A DNA stretch of 64,000 bases from Puccinellia tenuiflora (lineage: Eukaryota; Streptophyta; Magnoliopsida; Poales; Poaceae). Within the stretch, counting starts at the first letter, position 1. Each line of letters starts with the position of its first letter. The notes under the pieces were generated by a model that saw nothing but the letters and a program-made list of their open reading frames with translations, was not told the DNA's origin and made no database searches. The stretch is from assembly GCA_012064385.1 (NCBI GenBank), contig QRDG01000529.1, positions 2,132,715-2,196,714 on the forward strand, written 5' to 3'. Shown in pieces: positions 45,396 through 56,087 of the stretch. The position numbers and the translations under genes are program-made.

Positions 45396-45600
45396 TCAAG
45401 GATACACCCTGACAGGTGTATCAAAATTGATAGAAGAAGTGGCCAAGATGGCCGTACAAGGCCACAAAGACTAGACATGATGCCACACGACTTACAACAC
45501 ATCCCACACCAACCAAATGACACAGACTCGCCTTATACCGTCTTCAGCCAAGAATGTCGATGAGCGATACACCAAGCTTCTAGACTGTTTCACAAATCAC
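45396..45600. other. Insertion of unknown type within the duplicated unit
   Basis: About 200 bp starting tttttcaaggatacaccctg interrupts copy-like text that resumes after it. The T-rich start suggests a minus-strand retroposed fragment, but no coding motif was found. Confidence 0.3.
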
Positions 45601-45991
45601 AACCGAAGAAGGGAACTTCACAAGACTGTCTCGTTAGATCACATTTAAGTTCAGACTCACTTCAATTCATGTTTGGATTCCATTTAGTGCGTCTTAGTTA
45701 GATCACATTTAAGTTCAAAGTCCCTGCTCATCCCAACAGACTGAATCAGCTTATAGTACCCAAAAGTCTAAACATTATCCGGCAGAATATGAGTGTTACT
45801 AAATGGGTGGGAGTCGGGGCCGGTCTGTTGGAGTCCTAGCTGACTCAGTGTATCCGAACAACCCTTTTACCGGCCCTGAATGTTGAGGGGCCGAAGGGCT
45901 GTCCCAACAAAACGAGCCCACGAAATGAAAGAGGGAAGACCCGATGGAGCCTGGGTTTTTCGGCCTGCCGCTGAAGATGGTCTAACACTTA

Positions 45992-46723
45992 GAGCAACTC
46001 CAGCCGTCCCCCCGAGAGCCCCCAGCACCCACTTTTTGACGCCGGTCGGCCATTTTCCTCCTAGTCACCCCCCCCCCCCCCCCCCAAGGCCTCTTTTTTC
46101 GCCGGATTTGGCCCAATTTTTATCCGGCGTCCCAGGCCGAACCCAGCGCGCCGGGTTCGGCCTAGGGGCGCCAGCGAAAGGGGAAAAACGCGTGGGCCAG
46201 TCCTGTCGGCGAGAAAATGCATCTTTCCACCAAAAGATTCGCGCTTTCCTCGTCTCCTTCTCCCCGTCGCCAGCACCAACTCCTCCCTTCCGTCGCGAAC
46301 GCACCACCAGAATAGCCCACCAAAACCACCGCCAACCACCGCCACGACACGCCCTGCCGTATCCCCTCCCCTCCCATCCGTCGCCGCCCAAGTTTTGGAG
46401 GTGAATCGCGAGAACCGCCGAGGCGCAAAGGCGAGGTCTAGGTTTATGTAATTTTATTTGGAAAACTTGTTTTAAAATTTATGATTTGTTAAACTATTTG
46501 TAATAATTTTTCCGTCAAATTATTTGATACAAATGATACATTTGCTATTAAAATCGGGTTCTATGATTATTTTACGACCAAAACTAGCCAAAAAAACACC
46601 GACTAGGGGCGACGCGACTGGGAATCGGCGCGCCCCCAGGCCGATTTTTTTCGCCGGTGCCCCCCAGCAGGCCCAAAAAACGCCGGCAATTCGGCCTGGG
46701 GGGGCCAATGGCTGGAATTGCTC
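45992..46723. mobile_element. Harbinger/Tourist-type non-autonomous element with TTA duplication
   Basis: The termini GAGCAACTCCAGCC and (reverse) GAGCAATTCCAGCC are flanked by TTA on both sides (45989-45991 and 46724-46726). TTA target duplication with such tips indicates the PIF/Harbinger superfamily. The interior is GC-rich with an 18-base C run and no transposase. ORFs through it on both strands (up to about 170 codons) are proline/arginine-rich and not credible genes. Confidence 0.8.
46068..46085. repeat. Poly-C tract (18 C)
   Basis: Eighteen consecutive C in the Harbinger-type element. Confidence 0.95.
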
Positions 46724-46859
46724 TTAGCACCATATTAACTGTTCCGAGTTACACCAGACAGACTGCATACAATATTTTATTTTGCGCACGGTAGGTACAT
46801 GTGCGCCTCTGTGAAGACTAGACTAATTAGGTTGTAAATGGAGTTAAAAGTGGTCATTG

Positions 46860-49538
46860 ATCGGCGAAGGCGAAGAGAAATTCTCCCGGCAATGGCGCTC
46901 CGTTCAGGGATGGTGCTGCTGATCGTGGGTTCCAGCATCCGGCTGGATCTGCGCGTCAGGGCGATCAGCGGAACAACAGTTTTGAGGTCGGCGGGTCCCA
47001 GCGGCACGGCGGGGCAGGCTGACTTTCGGCGGCAGGGTTTCGATGGAAACTTTGGTGTTTTCGATGCTGGCTCGGGGTTCGGTGCGGGTCAACAGCGACG
47101 TGCTTTCGACCGGCCGTTTCAGCGTGGTGGCCAGGTGGGCGGAGGACGTTTTGCAGGTCGTGGTTTCGGCGACGATCTCGCTTTGGCAGATAGGAACAAC
47201 CAGGGGTACTCGGGTCTGTCGGAGGAGATGTTAGCTAAAATTGTCAGTCAGGTTACAGAGGCTCTCCGACCGGCGGGAGCGGCTGCTGCGGCGGCGAATG
47301 CTGCACCTACGGCGCGAGCTGCTGTCGGGCAGACGGCGTCGGCGGCACAGTTATTGGCTAAAGGTGCCACCCCGGTGGCGGTATCACAACTTGATGCTGC
47401 GCCTTCGCATCCAAGTGGTGGTGATCGTTCACATAATGACAATGCCGTTAATGGGAATGAGACGGTTGCTGCAAAGAGGCCAAAAAAGGGAGAGAAGACT
47501 CGCTGCTATCGCTGTGATGGTCCTGGTCATCACGGCAAAGAGTGCACAGTGGAGGTTTGCGACCTCTGTGAGAGCAAGGAGCACTCCGAGGAGGTGTGCC
47601 CCCTGTTGTCTGCGCCTAAACCCCAGGTCATTCTTCATGGTTTAATTAGTGAGGGTCTGATGTTCTTCGAGCAGCCAACTTCTGATACATATAAACCGAA
47701 GATTGACAATGTGCGCTCAGCTATGGTTACGGTGAATAATGGTGAGCTTTCCATTCCGAGAATTGTAGCCCAATTACAGCGTTTGGTTCCATGGGAGCAG
47801 TTTCATTGGGATGTTCAGCAAGTGGGCATAATGTTTTCAAAGTGCCTTTTCCTTCTAAGAGTGAATTGGACAGATTAGCTATTTTTGGTGCATGTAAGGT
47901 GCCGGGAAGCTCATGTGAGATCACAGTCGTTCCTTGGGTTGCTACGGTCGAGCCAATGGATCAGTTGCCAAAGAAGTGGATCCGTGTCTATGGTATCCCT
48001 CCCAAGATTACAGGTGATTATCTATCCCTTTGGAGCCTTGGGTCCTTGTTTGGCAAAACTTTTAAGGTGGACATGAAATTTACTCGCAAGCATGGTGTCT
48101 TGCGGATGCTTGTGGGTTGTGTGGACTACACTCTTATTCCTTCTGGATCGACGATTTTTATAAAAGATGGGTTCTATAGGCTGAAATTTAGGGTGGAGCA
48201 CCCGGTTGATGTTGAGGACAAGGAGGATGATGCACCACGATCACCTCCGCCGGATGACGAACGAGATGATGAAGAGGATTCAAATAATCAAGAAAAGGAT
48301 AAGAAGGCAGAAAATTTCGACCACCCCGATGCTATGATTACGGAAGAAGCGTCAAACGGGACTGAAGGAAAGAGCAATGTAGGGGCTGCGGCCTCGGAAA
48401 AAATGCAAGAGAATGTGGCGGGTGTGGTTTTCTCGCCCATGGTTCAGAAACAGTTCAGGGCTGCAAAGGCAGAAGTCTTGGCGATGATGAAGGCAGGTGC
48501 TGAGAATATGGGTGTGGATCTTATGGTCTCGGAAGGGAAGACGTCGGTGGCTGCTGCGGGCTGCCGTAACAATGGTCTGGGTGAAGAGGCTCACTACACT
48601 GTTGATGGTAACGGCGACGAGGGGCTTCCGAGTGCAGCGGTTTTAGATGATGTTGTTGCTGTTGTTGCCCCTGATCATGGCAAGGTTGCTCATATCACAT
48701 GCGTTGATGCTGCTGCGGTTGTCACATGCGATGATACTGCTGCTGTTGTTGCCTCCGTTCACGGCAAGGGGTCGATGGAGGAGTCTGCGGATGTCACTGT
48801 CCAGGGCGTGACAGCTCCTACTCAATCGATCTCGCCGGTCTCTCGCTGGAGGCTGACGGCGGTCTGTACTTAGATCGCCTTGGGAATGTGGCGTCTCCGC
48901 AGCCGTTGTCTGGTCAGGTTGTAAACGATCATTTTGCAAGGCCTTTGATGACGCAAACTATGTCTTGCGGGCAGGGAATTGATGGGATTTCAGCGAGGCC
49001 ATCTGAGAGCGACATTTTGGCTTTTGGGGGAATGATGGAGATGGAGGTGAGGTCTAGTCAGAGATTGAGGGAGCAACAAAATGCGGATCTTCCTCAACTT
49101 CAGCGTGCGATGGACCTTACTTCACGCAAGGCTATTGGCTCTCCATCAGGTACTCCACCTCATCCCAAGCTTTCTTTTCGTTCGTTATCTAATTCTGAAA
49201 TTAAACATAGAACGAAAAGATTGGGTATTTCGTTAGGTTCTAATGATGAGCAAGTTAACTCTTCTATTTCGACCATTATGGAGTTAGAACGTGAGAGGGA
49301 GGTTATTTTTCTAAAAAATTCTTTGCCCCCATTAATTGAAGAATCCGAATCTAGCTTAGCTTTAAAAAAGGCCATCAATATTTGCGAAGATCTAGTAGAG
49401 GATGAGGAGGAGGTTTCGGAAGATCATGCGGATCTTAACGAGACGTTTGCATCAATAAGAGGTAGAGGAAAGAAAAAATCGCTTTCTAGACGTGCGGTTA
49501 GAAGGGGTGTGAGATTAGCCATCTACGCTAAAATTTAA
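46860..49538 (+). pseudogene. LINE ORF1 (gag-like, two CCHC-type knuckles), frameshifted
   Basis: The N-terminal part is G/R/N/Q-rich (for example RPFQRGGQVGGGRFAGRGFG near 47120). An alanine-rich stretch follows, then two zinc knuckles: CYRCDGPGHHGKEC and CDLCESKEHSEEVC (47510-47600). Next comes a domain reading KKWIRVYGIPPKITGDYLSL (47970), as in plant LINE ORF1 proteins with a DUF4283-like fold, and an acidic C-terminal half. Frameshifts lie near 47015, between 47791 and 47878, and near 48873. The product would bind LINE RNA. The RG-rich plus double-knuckle arrangement is well preserved despite the breaks. Confidence 0.8.
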
Positions 49539-49548
49539 AATTAAAAAA

Positions 49549-52500
49549 ATGAAGGGCATGATTTGGAACTCAGATGGGTTTGGAGACACAGCAAAACACT
49601 TGGCTGTTCATGAATTTGTTAAAGAGAATAAGCTCGACTTTGTAGCTATAATTGAGACAGGGAGGTCTGCGTTCGCCACACCTTTTCTCAATTTTTTGGC
49701 TGCAGGTTCAGATTTCATTTGGTATTGTATACCTCCACACGGGAGGTCGGGAGGTATGCTTTTAGGGTTTAATAATGCTACCCTTACAATACAAGATGTG
49801 GTTTCAGGTGATTTTTGCGTCAAATTACACCTGAGAACGAAGTTGGACGGATTTAGTTGGGCGTTGGTGGTTGTTTATGGGGCGGCTCAGGACAACAAGA
49901 AACCGGAATTTCTTGCTGAGTTGGTAAGAATTTGTGAAGGGGAGACGGTACCGATGTTGGTCGGGGGGGATTTTAACATTATTAGGAGACACGAGGAGAA
50001 AAATAATGACAATTTTAATGCTAGATGGCCTACTATCTTTAATGCGATAATTGAAAGCTTGAGCTTGAAGGATTCAGAATTGTCTTGAAGAAAGTATACT
50101 TGGTCTAGTAGACGAGATACGCCAACACTTGAGAATTTGGATCGTTTTCTAGCCAGTGTAGATTGGGAGCAAAAGTATCCTCTAGTTACGGTGCATACTC
50201 TTAATCGTGCGGGGTCGGATCATACGCCGTTGTTATTGGATACCGGCGAACATGCGTTTAATGGAAATTCTAGCAGATTTTCTTTTGAGTTATCATGGTT
50301 TAGACAAGATGGGTTTTATGACATTGTTGTTCGTGAATGGAATGCGGTCCAAACGGGCAATTCACCGGTGGAGCGGTGGCAAAATAAAATCCGACATTTA
50401 CGTCAATTTCTACGTGGGTGGGCAAGGAATTTGAGTGGGGAATATAAAATGTTACGGGATAAATTAATCTTACTTATCGATGAGTTAGATGCTAAAGCTG
50501 AAACCATCCCTCTAACGGTTGCCGAGCGGGCGGCCAAGAGGGAGGCGGATGATAAGTTGGCCCAATTGCGTCGTGATGAGGAATCTAAGTGGGCGCAGAG
50601 AGCAAAAGTTAAATACATTCAGGAAGGGGGAATAATACGTGATATTTTCATATTATAGCAAATGGTAAACATAGGAAGAAATGGATTTTACAATTGGAAC
50701 AAGATGAAGGCACTATTGTTGGACAGGAAAACCTTAAGACTTATATCTCGGAGTACTACAAGAAATTATTTGGAGCGCCGGTTGCAAATAATTTTTCTTT
50801 GGACGACAATGTGACCCATGATATGCCACAAATATCAGATGAAGAAAATGAAATTTTGACTCAGGACTTCTCTGAGAAAGAAGTGTTTGAGGCTATTCAA
50901 CAAATGAAACATAACAAAGCCCCAGGGCCGGATGGGTTTCCCGCGGAGTTTTATCAAAAAATTTGGGAAATTATAAAAGCTGATTTGATGGCTATGTTCG
51001 CGCAATTGCGTGCGGGAACCTTGCCTTTGTTTAAACTAAACTTTGGTATTATCACTTTACTACCAAAAAAGGAAGATGCGAGTAAAATTGAGCAATATCG
51101 TCCTATTTGCCTTTTGAATGTGAGTTTCAAGATTTTCACAAAGGTTGGGACAAACCGAGTCACCTCTATTGCGAGTAGAGTTGTTCGCCCCACACAAACG
51201 GCTTTTATTCCTGGAAGAAATATTCTTGAAGGGGTTGTTGTTTTACATGAGACGATACATGAGTTACATAAAAAAAAGATGGATGGGGTTCTTTTCAAAA
51301 TAGACTTTGAGAAGGCGTATGATAAAGTAAAATGGTCATTCCTACAGCAAACGTTACGAATGAAGGGGTTCACGCCACAATGGTGCGAGTGGGTGGCTCG
51401 GTTTGTACAAGGCGGGAGTGTAGGAATCCGAGTTAATGACGATATCGGGCATTATTTCCAGACTCTCGAAGGTTTACGACAAGGAGATCCGTTATCTCCG
51501 CTTTTATTCAATTTAGTTGTTGATATGCTGGCTATCTTAATTTCTCGTGCAAAGGAGGATGGCCAAGTGGGAGGTTTAGTTCCTCATCTTGTTGAAGGGG
51601 GGGTCTCAATACTCCAATATGCAGATGATGCTATATTATTTCTTGAACACGACATTGCGAAGGCCGTGAACATGAAATTAATACTTGCCTTGTTTGAGCA
51701 ACTTTCAGGGTTGAAAATAAATTTTCACAAGAGTGAATTTTATTGTTTTGGGAAAGCTAAGGATGACCAGGAGAAGTACCGTAGGATTTTTGGTTGCGAG
51801 ATCGGTTCGTTACCTTTTAGATATTTGGGAATACCAATACATCATAGAAAATTATTAAACAAGGAATGGAAAATAGTTGAGGACAGATTTGAGAAGAAAT
51901 TGGCAGCTTGGGTCGCAAGAATGTTGTCATACGGTGACCGTCTTGTGCTTATAAACTCAGTTTTAACAAGTCTTCCAATGTTCTTACTATCCTTTTTCGA
52001 AATTCCCAAGGGAGTTAGAAAACGGTTAGATTTTTATCGTTCTCGGTTTTTTTGGCAAAGTAATCAGCTCAAACGGAAATACAGGTTAACTAAATGGAAC
52101 TTGGTTTGTAGGCCAAAGGACCAAGGTGGTTTGGGAATCTCGGTTTTAGAGGAACAGAATAAATGTATCCTTAGTAAATGGTTGTATAAAATTTTGAATG
52201 AAGAGGGAGTATGGAAAGAGTTACTAGTCAACAAGTACTTAGGGGATAAAACGTTGTCTCAAGTGCGAGTTCGACCTGTGGACTCTCCTTTTTGGAAAGG
52301 AATTATGAAGGTAAAAGATGAATTCTTTAAGCGTGGAAGATTTTCGATTGGTAATGGGGAGCAGATTCAGTTTTGGGAAGATAACTGGTTAGGTCCTGTT
52401 TCTCTTCAAGCTGAATATCCATCTTTATATGCTATTGCCTCTAATAAGCACAGCACGGTGGCTGATGTTATTGGGACAGTACCTATTAATCTCCCTTTTC

Positions 52501-53218
52501 GCCGGGTACTAATAGGTAATAATAGAACAAATTGGCTTAATCTAGTGGAGAGGTTAATGCGTGTGAACCTCATAGACGAGGAGGATAAGTTTAAATGGTC
52601 TCTTACTACCAATGGAACCTTTACGGTTAAGTCATTTTATGAGGACTTATTAAATGGGCACACTAGATATTTGCGTAAGTATCTATGGAAGCTAAAGATT
52701 CCGTTAAAAATAAAGATCTTCCTATGGTTCCTCAATCGAAAGGAAATCCTCACAAAAGACAACTTGATTAAAAGACGTTGGATAGGATGTAAGAAGTGTG
52801 TATTCTGCGATGCGGATGAATCCGTAGAACACCTCTTCATTAAGTGTCCGTTTGCTCGTGATATTTGGCGACTAGTGCACTTCACTTTCAATGTTTACCC
52901 ACCTACTGCATCGCTAATTTGTTTGGTAGCTGGTTAAATGGAATAGATAAAATCACAAAAGCTCGTATTCGTATTGGTGTTGCGGCCATTTTGTGGGCTA
53001 TTTGGAATTGCAGAAATGACATTGTCTTTAACAAATCAACCTCAATTCATTTTATGCAGGTTATTCACAAGGCGTGCTATTGGATCCACTCCTGGCCATT
53101 CCTACTTCCTGCGGACCAGCGTGAGATTATGGATGCCAGATGTACCCGTATACTCATGGTGGTGCGGGCTATCTTCAGCCGGGGTGGATGGTTCCAGCCT
53201 AGACGACTAGATGCTTGA
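49549..53218 (+). pseudogene. LINE ORF2 (endonuclease-reverse transcriptase), three breaks
   Basis: The ATG at 49549 opens MKGMIWNSDGFGDTAKHL. The endonuclease shows IIETGRS, VYGAAQ, GGDFNII (49960) and SDHTPLLL (50215). A TGA at about 50086 sits where related proteins have Trp before KYTW-type text. A frameshift in a G run near 50628 breaks QEGG from the next part. The reverse transcriptase is then open over 747 codons (50694-52937): KAPGPDGFPAEFY, LRQGDPLSPLLFN and ILQYADDAILFL (about 51625). A zinc-binding region CVFCDADESVEHLFIKC lies at 52797-52853. A final one-base shift near 52905 separates SIANLFGSWLNG-type text to 53218. Only three lesions separate it from a full ORF2, so it is relatively young. 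Confidence 0.9.
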
Positions 53219-53829
53219 TTTTACTTTGTTTGAGTGGCTGATCTTTGTAGCCACCTTAAGTGACCCATGAATTGTGAACTTGTGTCTATGAATGGTTAAA
53301 TAATTGCGGTGGGCCGTGTGCATCTTTTGGATGCAGAGGCCGGGGATCCGCACCCCTTTATCTAAAAAGTAGCCAAGAACTGAGGAGTTAGTTTTCTCTT
53401 CAGTGTTCCCGATAAAGCATTGTATGGGTCTTCCGGTGGACGATAGAGCTGGTTTATATGCTTCTGACAAGAACTATTGCTAGCTGCTATAATAGAAAAT
53501 CAAGTATAAATCACAACTTTTATTTTCGTTGCATTTTCATCTCTAATTTTAAATGAGATTAGAAAATCATTTATACTACCACCAATAATTCAGCCATCAC
53601 ATTTTAGGCACCACATTGCCTATTTTGTTTCATGATATTAATTAAGTAAGACATGTACTTGAACAATACATGCTACCTCCCAAACAATCTAACATTTTGT
53701 TCCACAAAATCCTATATCTTCCTACAGTCTTGGCTGCTCCTCGTGAAGACAAGTTGTCCGATCAGGTCGCGGCAACAGAGAGGAAATCAACCATTAGCTG
53801 CCCAAGTCCAAATTAAGCTCATGACATCT

Positions 53830-55248
53830 CAAAACAGGTCATAGCCCCGCTTTATAAATAAAGTCATAACCGGCCAAACTGATACATAGTGGTGGGGAAA
53901 TCCCCAAAAAAGCAAGTCGAACAAGAGAACACGGAAAGCCATACCACGCGAGAAGCGATCTAGCAAGACTACGGACATGCCGAAGACGAAGAAGCTTCAA
54001 AATGAAAAAGGGCACCACCATGTTGCACCCAGATGTAACCTAGGTTCCACGACGACACAACCAAGAGGGTAATGGCGTGATGTGCCACCGTCGCCGAGCC
54101 GCAAAGCGCACTAGGGCTTACACCCGGAACCCAGTCACAACGAGGATCCATAGCAGCACCCCCAAGAGGGTAATGAAACCCGTAGGCATCACCGTTGCCG
54201 GCATCAAAGCGCAAAGCTTTCGCTCAGATCCTTATGTGTGTGTCATCTGAGGAGAACAACACTAGGCTTTTAGAGCATGACCAGGGAGCCATCACCGAAG
54301 CACCGCCACCAGGACCTTCCGCAGCCAATCCCCTTGCCACCCACTTAGCCAAAGGAACGACCACCACCACTACGATGTTGCCGCTAATGAGACTCATGCA
54401 GCCTCTCCTTCCAAGGCCTCTGCCTCGGTATCCACGACCTCAAGCCCGTGTCGCGACATAAAGACCACCACGAGACCGACGGATCGGGTGAGGTAGGATA
54501 GAGACAGATCCAAGCCCTCCTGGCTCGGATCCAGGTAGCTGTTGTACAACGGAGGTGCAGCCCTCTGGGCTCACACCCCGTAGCCATCGATAGCCCGATC
54601 TGGGCCACCTGCCTAGATCAGGCCTCCGGCCATGATGCAGCCAGTCGGAATGGATCATCCACCCACCACCGTTGAAGACGGTCGCCGAACAGATGCAGCA
54701 GCAGGTCCCGACATGTCTAGATCAGACCCAGATAAGGCCCTGGGTAGGCCCAAATCTAGGCCTAGATCAGGCCCGCTAGGTTCCATAGCCGCGCTGCAGT
54801 GCCATAGCCACCGCCACCATCCTTCTACAAGACCCACGCCACCTCCACCAGCATGTACCCCACCGAGCCCCGTCACCGTAGACCGTTGCCGACAGACCAC
54901 CAGCCCAAGGACGTGTGCCATCCGAAGCCGCATTCGCTACCGAGGGACAGCACCTGAACATCGCGAGGTCACTATGCTGCCAGAGCGCTGTAGTGGCGCT
55001 CCCCTCGTCGAGAGCTTAGCCTGCCACGGCCACCATAGCCCGCACCCTGGCCACCGCGAGAGGGGAAAGAGAAGGTCCCACCACCACCGTCACCATGCGG
55101 GCTTTGCTTGGCGGCGCTCGTGGGCGATGGCAGGGAGGAGGGTATAAGGGGGAGGTCGGGATGGCAGCGCTAGGGTTGGCGTCTCCGTTTGCCCGCGCGG
55201 GAGGGGGGAGGGGGTGGGGCAGCGTGAGACGGGGGGTGTTTTTCTGTC
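53830..55248 (-). mobile_element. Retroposed element with 15-bp target duplication
   Basis: Direct copies of AAGCTCATGACA(T/C)CT flank it (53815-53829 and 55249-55263). The left edge reads as a minus-strand 3' end (ctttatttataaagcgggg near 53860 when reversed), typical of a LINE-type tail. The interior is GC-rich (54280-55230) with long but uninformative proline/arginine-rich ORFs on both strands. I see no RT motif, so it is a 5'-truncated LINE or another retroposed RNA. Confidence 0.75.
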
Positions 55249-55300
55249 AAGCTCATGACACCTAATATTGATTCCAAGTATTCATGAGTGGCTTCAGGTG

Positions 55301-55570
55301 ATATATAATGGGATGGTGGTATTGGTTTTCTCATTGTCTGTAACTTTCCAATGTTCAAGGTTTTTGTAAGCTGCAAACACTATGGTTACATATAAGCCTA
55401 TTTAATAGTTACTTAGTCCTTGTTACATATATAATGGGATGGTGGTATTGGTTTTCTCATTGTCTGTAACTTTCCAATGTTCAAGGTTTTTGTAAGCTGC
55501 AAACACTATGGTTACATATAAGCCTGTTTAATAGTTACTTAGTCCTTGTTACATATAAGCCTATTTAATA
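55301..55570. repeat. 126-bp tandem repeat, two full copies and a split third
   Basis: Copy 1 is 55301-55426 and copy 2 55427-55552, nearly identical (one visible change, cctatttaa versus cctgtttaa). A third, partial copy (acatataagcctatttaata) is cut at 55570 by a MITE and continues after it (gtaatttagtccttgtta). The unit lies in segment P1. Confidence 0.9.
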
Positions 55571-55837
55571 CTCCCTCCAATCCTGGATGTAAGACGTATA
55601 GTTTCTTGCAGGTATATTAAGAAGTGAAAATTTGCATACGGTGGACTCATTTTTCTTGAAATTTGTTTGGAGAGACGAGTCCCTAACAGTAACAAATTGA
55701 AAACAATTCTTTAAATCTCTCGGTTATAGATTGAAACTCATTTTTAGATGTGTAAAATTATCACAAATCACAATACAACTTATATTTTGGAATTTTCCTC
55801 AAAATACTATACGTCTTATAGTAAGGAACGGAGGGAG
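55571..55837. mobile_element. Stowaway MITE (267 bp)
   Basis: Tips CTCCCTCCAATCCTGGATG and, reversed, CTCCCTCCGTTCCTTACTA; flanked by TA on both sides. Removing it and one TA rejoins the third copy of the 126-bp repeat, which confirms the borders. Confidence 0.92.
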
Positions 55838-56087
55838 TAGTAATTTAGTCCTTGTTATAGTCTGCAGATGCAATAGTTATTCAGTTGATGTTAATAGGTA
55901 TAGTCCTTGTTAAAAAAATTACCATGAAGTCCTTGACTCCTTGTTAATATTGAGTCTCACCCTTACATTTGGTTCGCGACTGGATTCTTGATGCTTAATT
56001 GAAATAGAGTGATAAGCACACTTTTGGTGCACAAGCGCGTATGTCAAGCCGGCACTTGCCATGGTTATTCTGATAGATGCATTATAG

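Larger units (their letters stand above)
44105..45735 (+). repeat. Diverged exon-intron-like repeat, interrupted by LINE pieces
   Basis: The junction word cttcgc(c)a(a)g/gtaattaccaaa occurs at about 44175 and 44372, each followed by similar intron-like text (ccgaaataatc, atcaccttcttgggcc, cacttgtataattcg). The same intron-like text returns at 45097-45395, after a LINE fragment (44781-45097), and its end (catttagtgcgtcttagtt) resumes after another insertion near 45680. The first unit reads LERLYAELLPKSFQDRLGYI before its donor. I do not recognise that product. It looks like remnants of a gene with internally duplicated exons. Confidence 0.4.
46840..53375 (+). mobile_element. L1-type LINE with both ORFs, decayed
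   Basis: ORF1 (to 49538) and ORF2 (49549-53218) follow in order on the plus strand. The 3' region after ORF2 ends near gaggccggggatccgc and ttatctaaaaag (about 53370), text I associate with LINE 3' ends. The 5' limit is uncertain (46750-46860). A 7-mer ggagtta occurs at 46840 and 53384 and could be a target duplication, but that is short enough to be chance. Confidence 0.8.
53664..55890. repeat. Upstream segment P1, diverged duplicate of 57690-58100
   Basis: Shared text in the same order: ccaaaacaatc/cccaaacaatct, ttccacaaaatcctat/ttcgacaaaattctat, cagtctt.c.tgctcct, gtgaag, ttgtc.ga, gagtggct.cag, tgtcaatgtt/ccaatgttcaaggttt, ataagcct and ctgcag.tgcaatagtt. P2 lies just upstream of the NLR; P1 may be the upstream region of a lost paralogue. 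P1 has been enlarged by a retroposed element, a tandem repeat and a MITE. Confidence 0.65.

Noticed and set aside
45880..46404. 174-codon proline/arginine-rich ORF and overlapping minus ORFs
   Set aside because: GC-rich composition opens several frames at once, the frame crosses a TTA-flanked Harbinger border and includes an 18-C run.
46840..53390. ggagtta as a firm target duplication of the plus-strand LINE
   Set aside because: Seven bases can recur by chance, the 5' border of the LINE is not independently fixed and the 3' copy is not next to a poly-A tail.
54632..55147. 171-codon plus-strand ORF as a gene
   Set aside because: GC-rich, histidine/proline/arginine-rich text inside a retroposed element read from the opposite strand; no domain.
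55571..55837. Inverted-repeat hairpin as a microRNA precursor
   Set aside because: The arms are the terminal repeats of a Stowaway MITE with TA duplications, which fully explains the hairpin.
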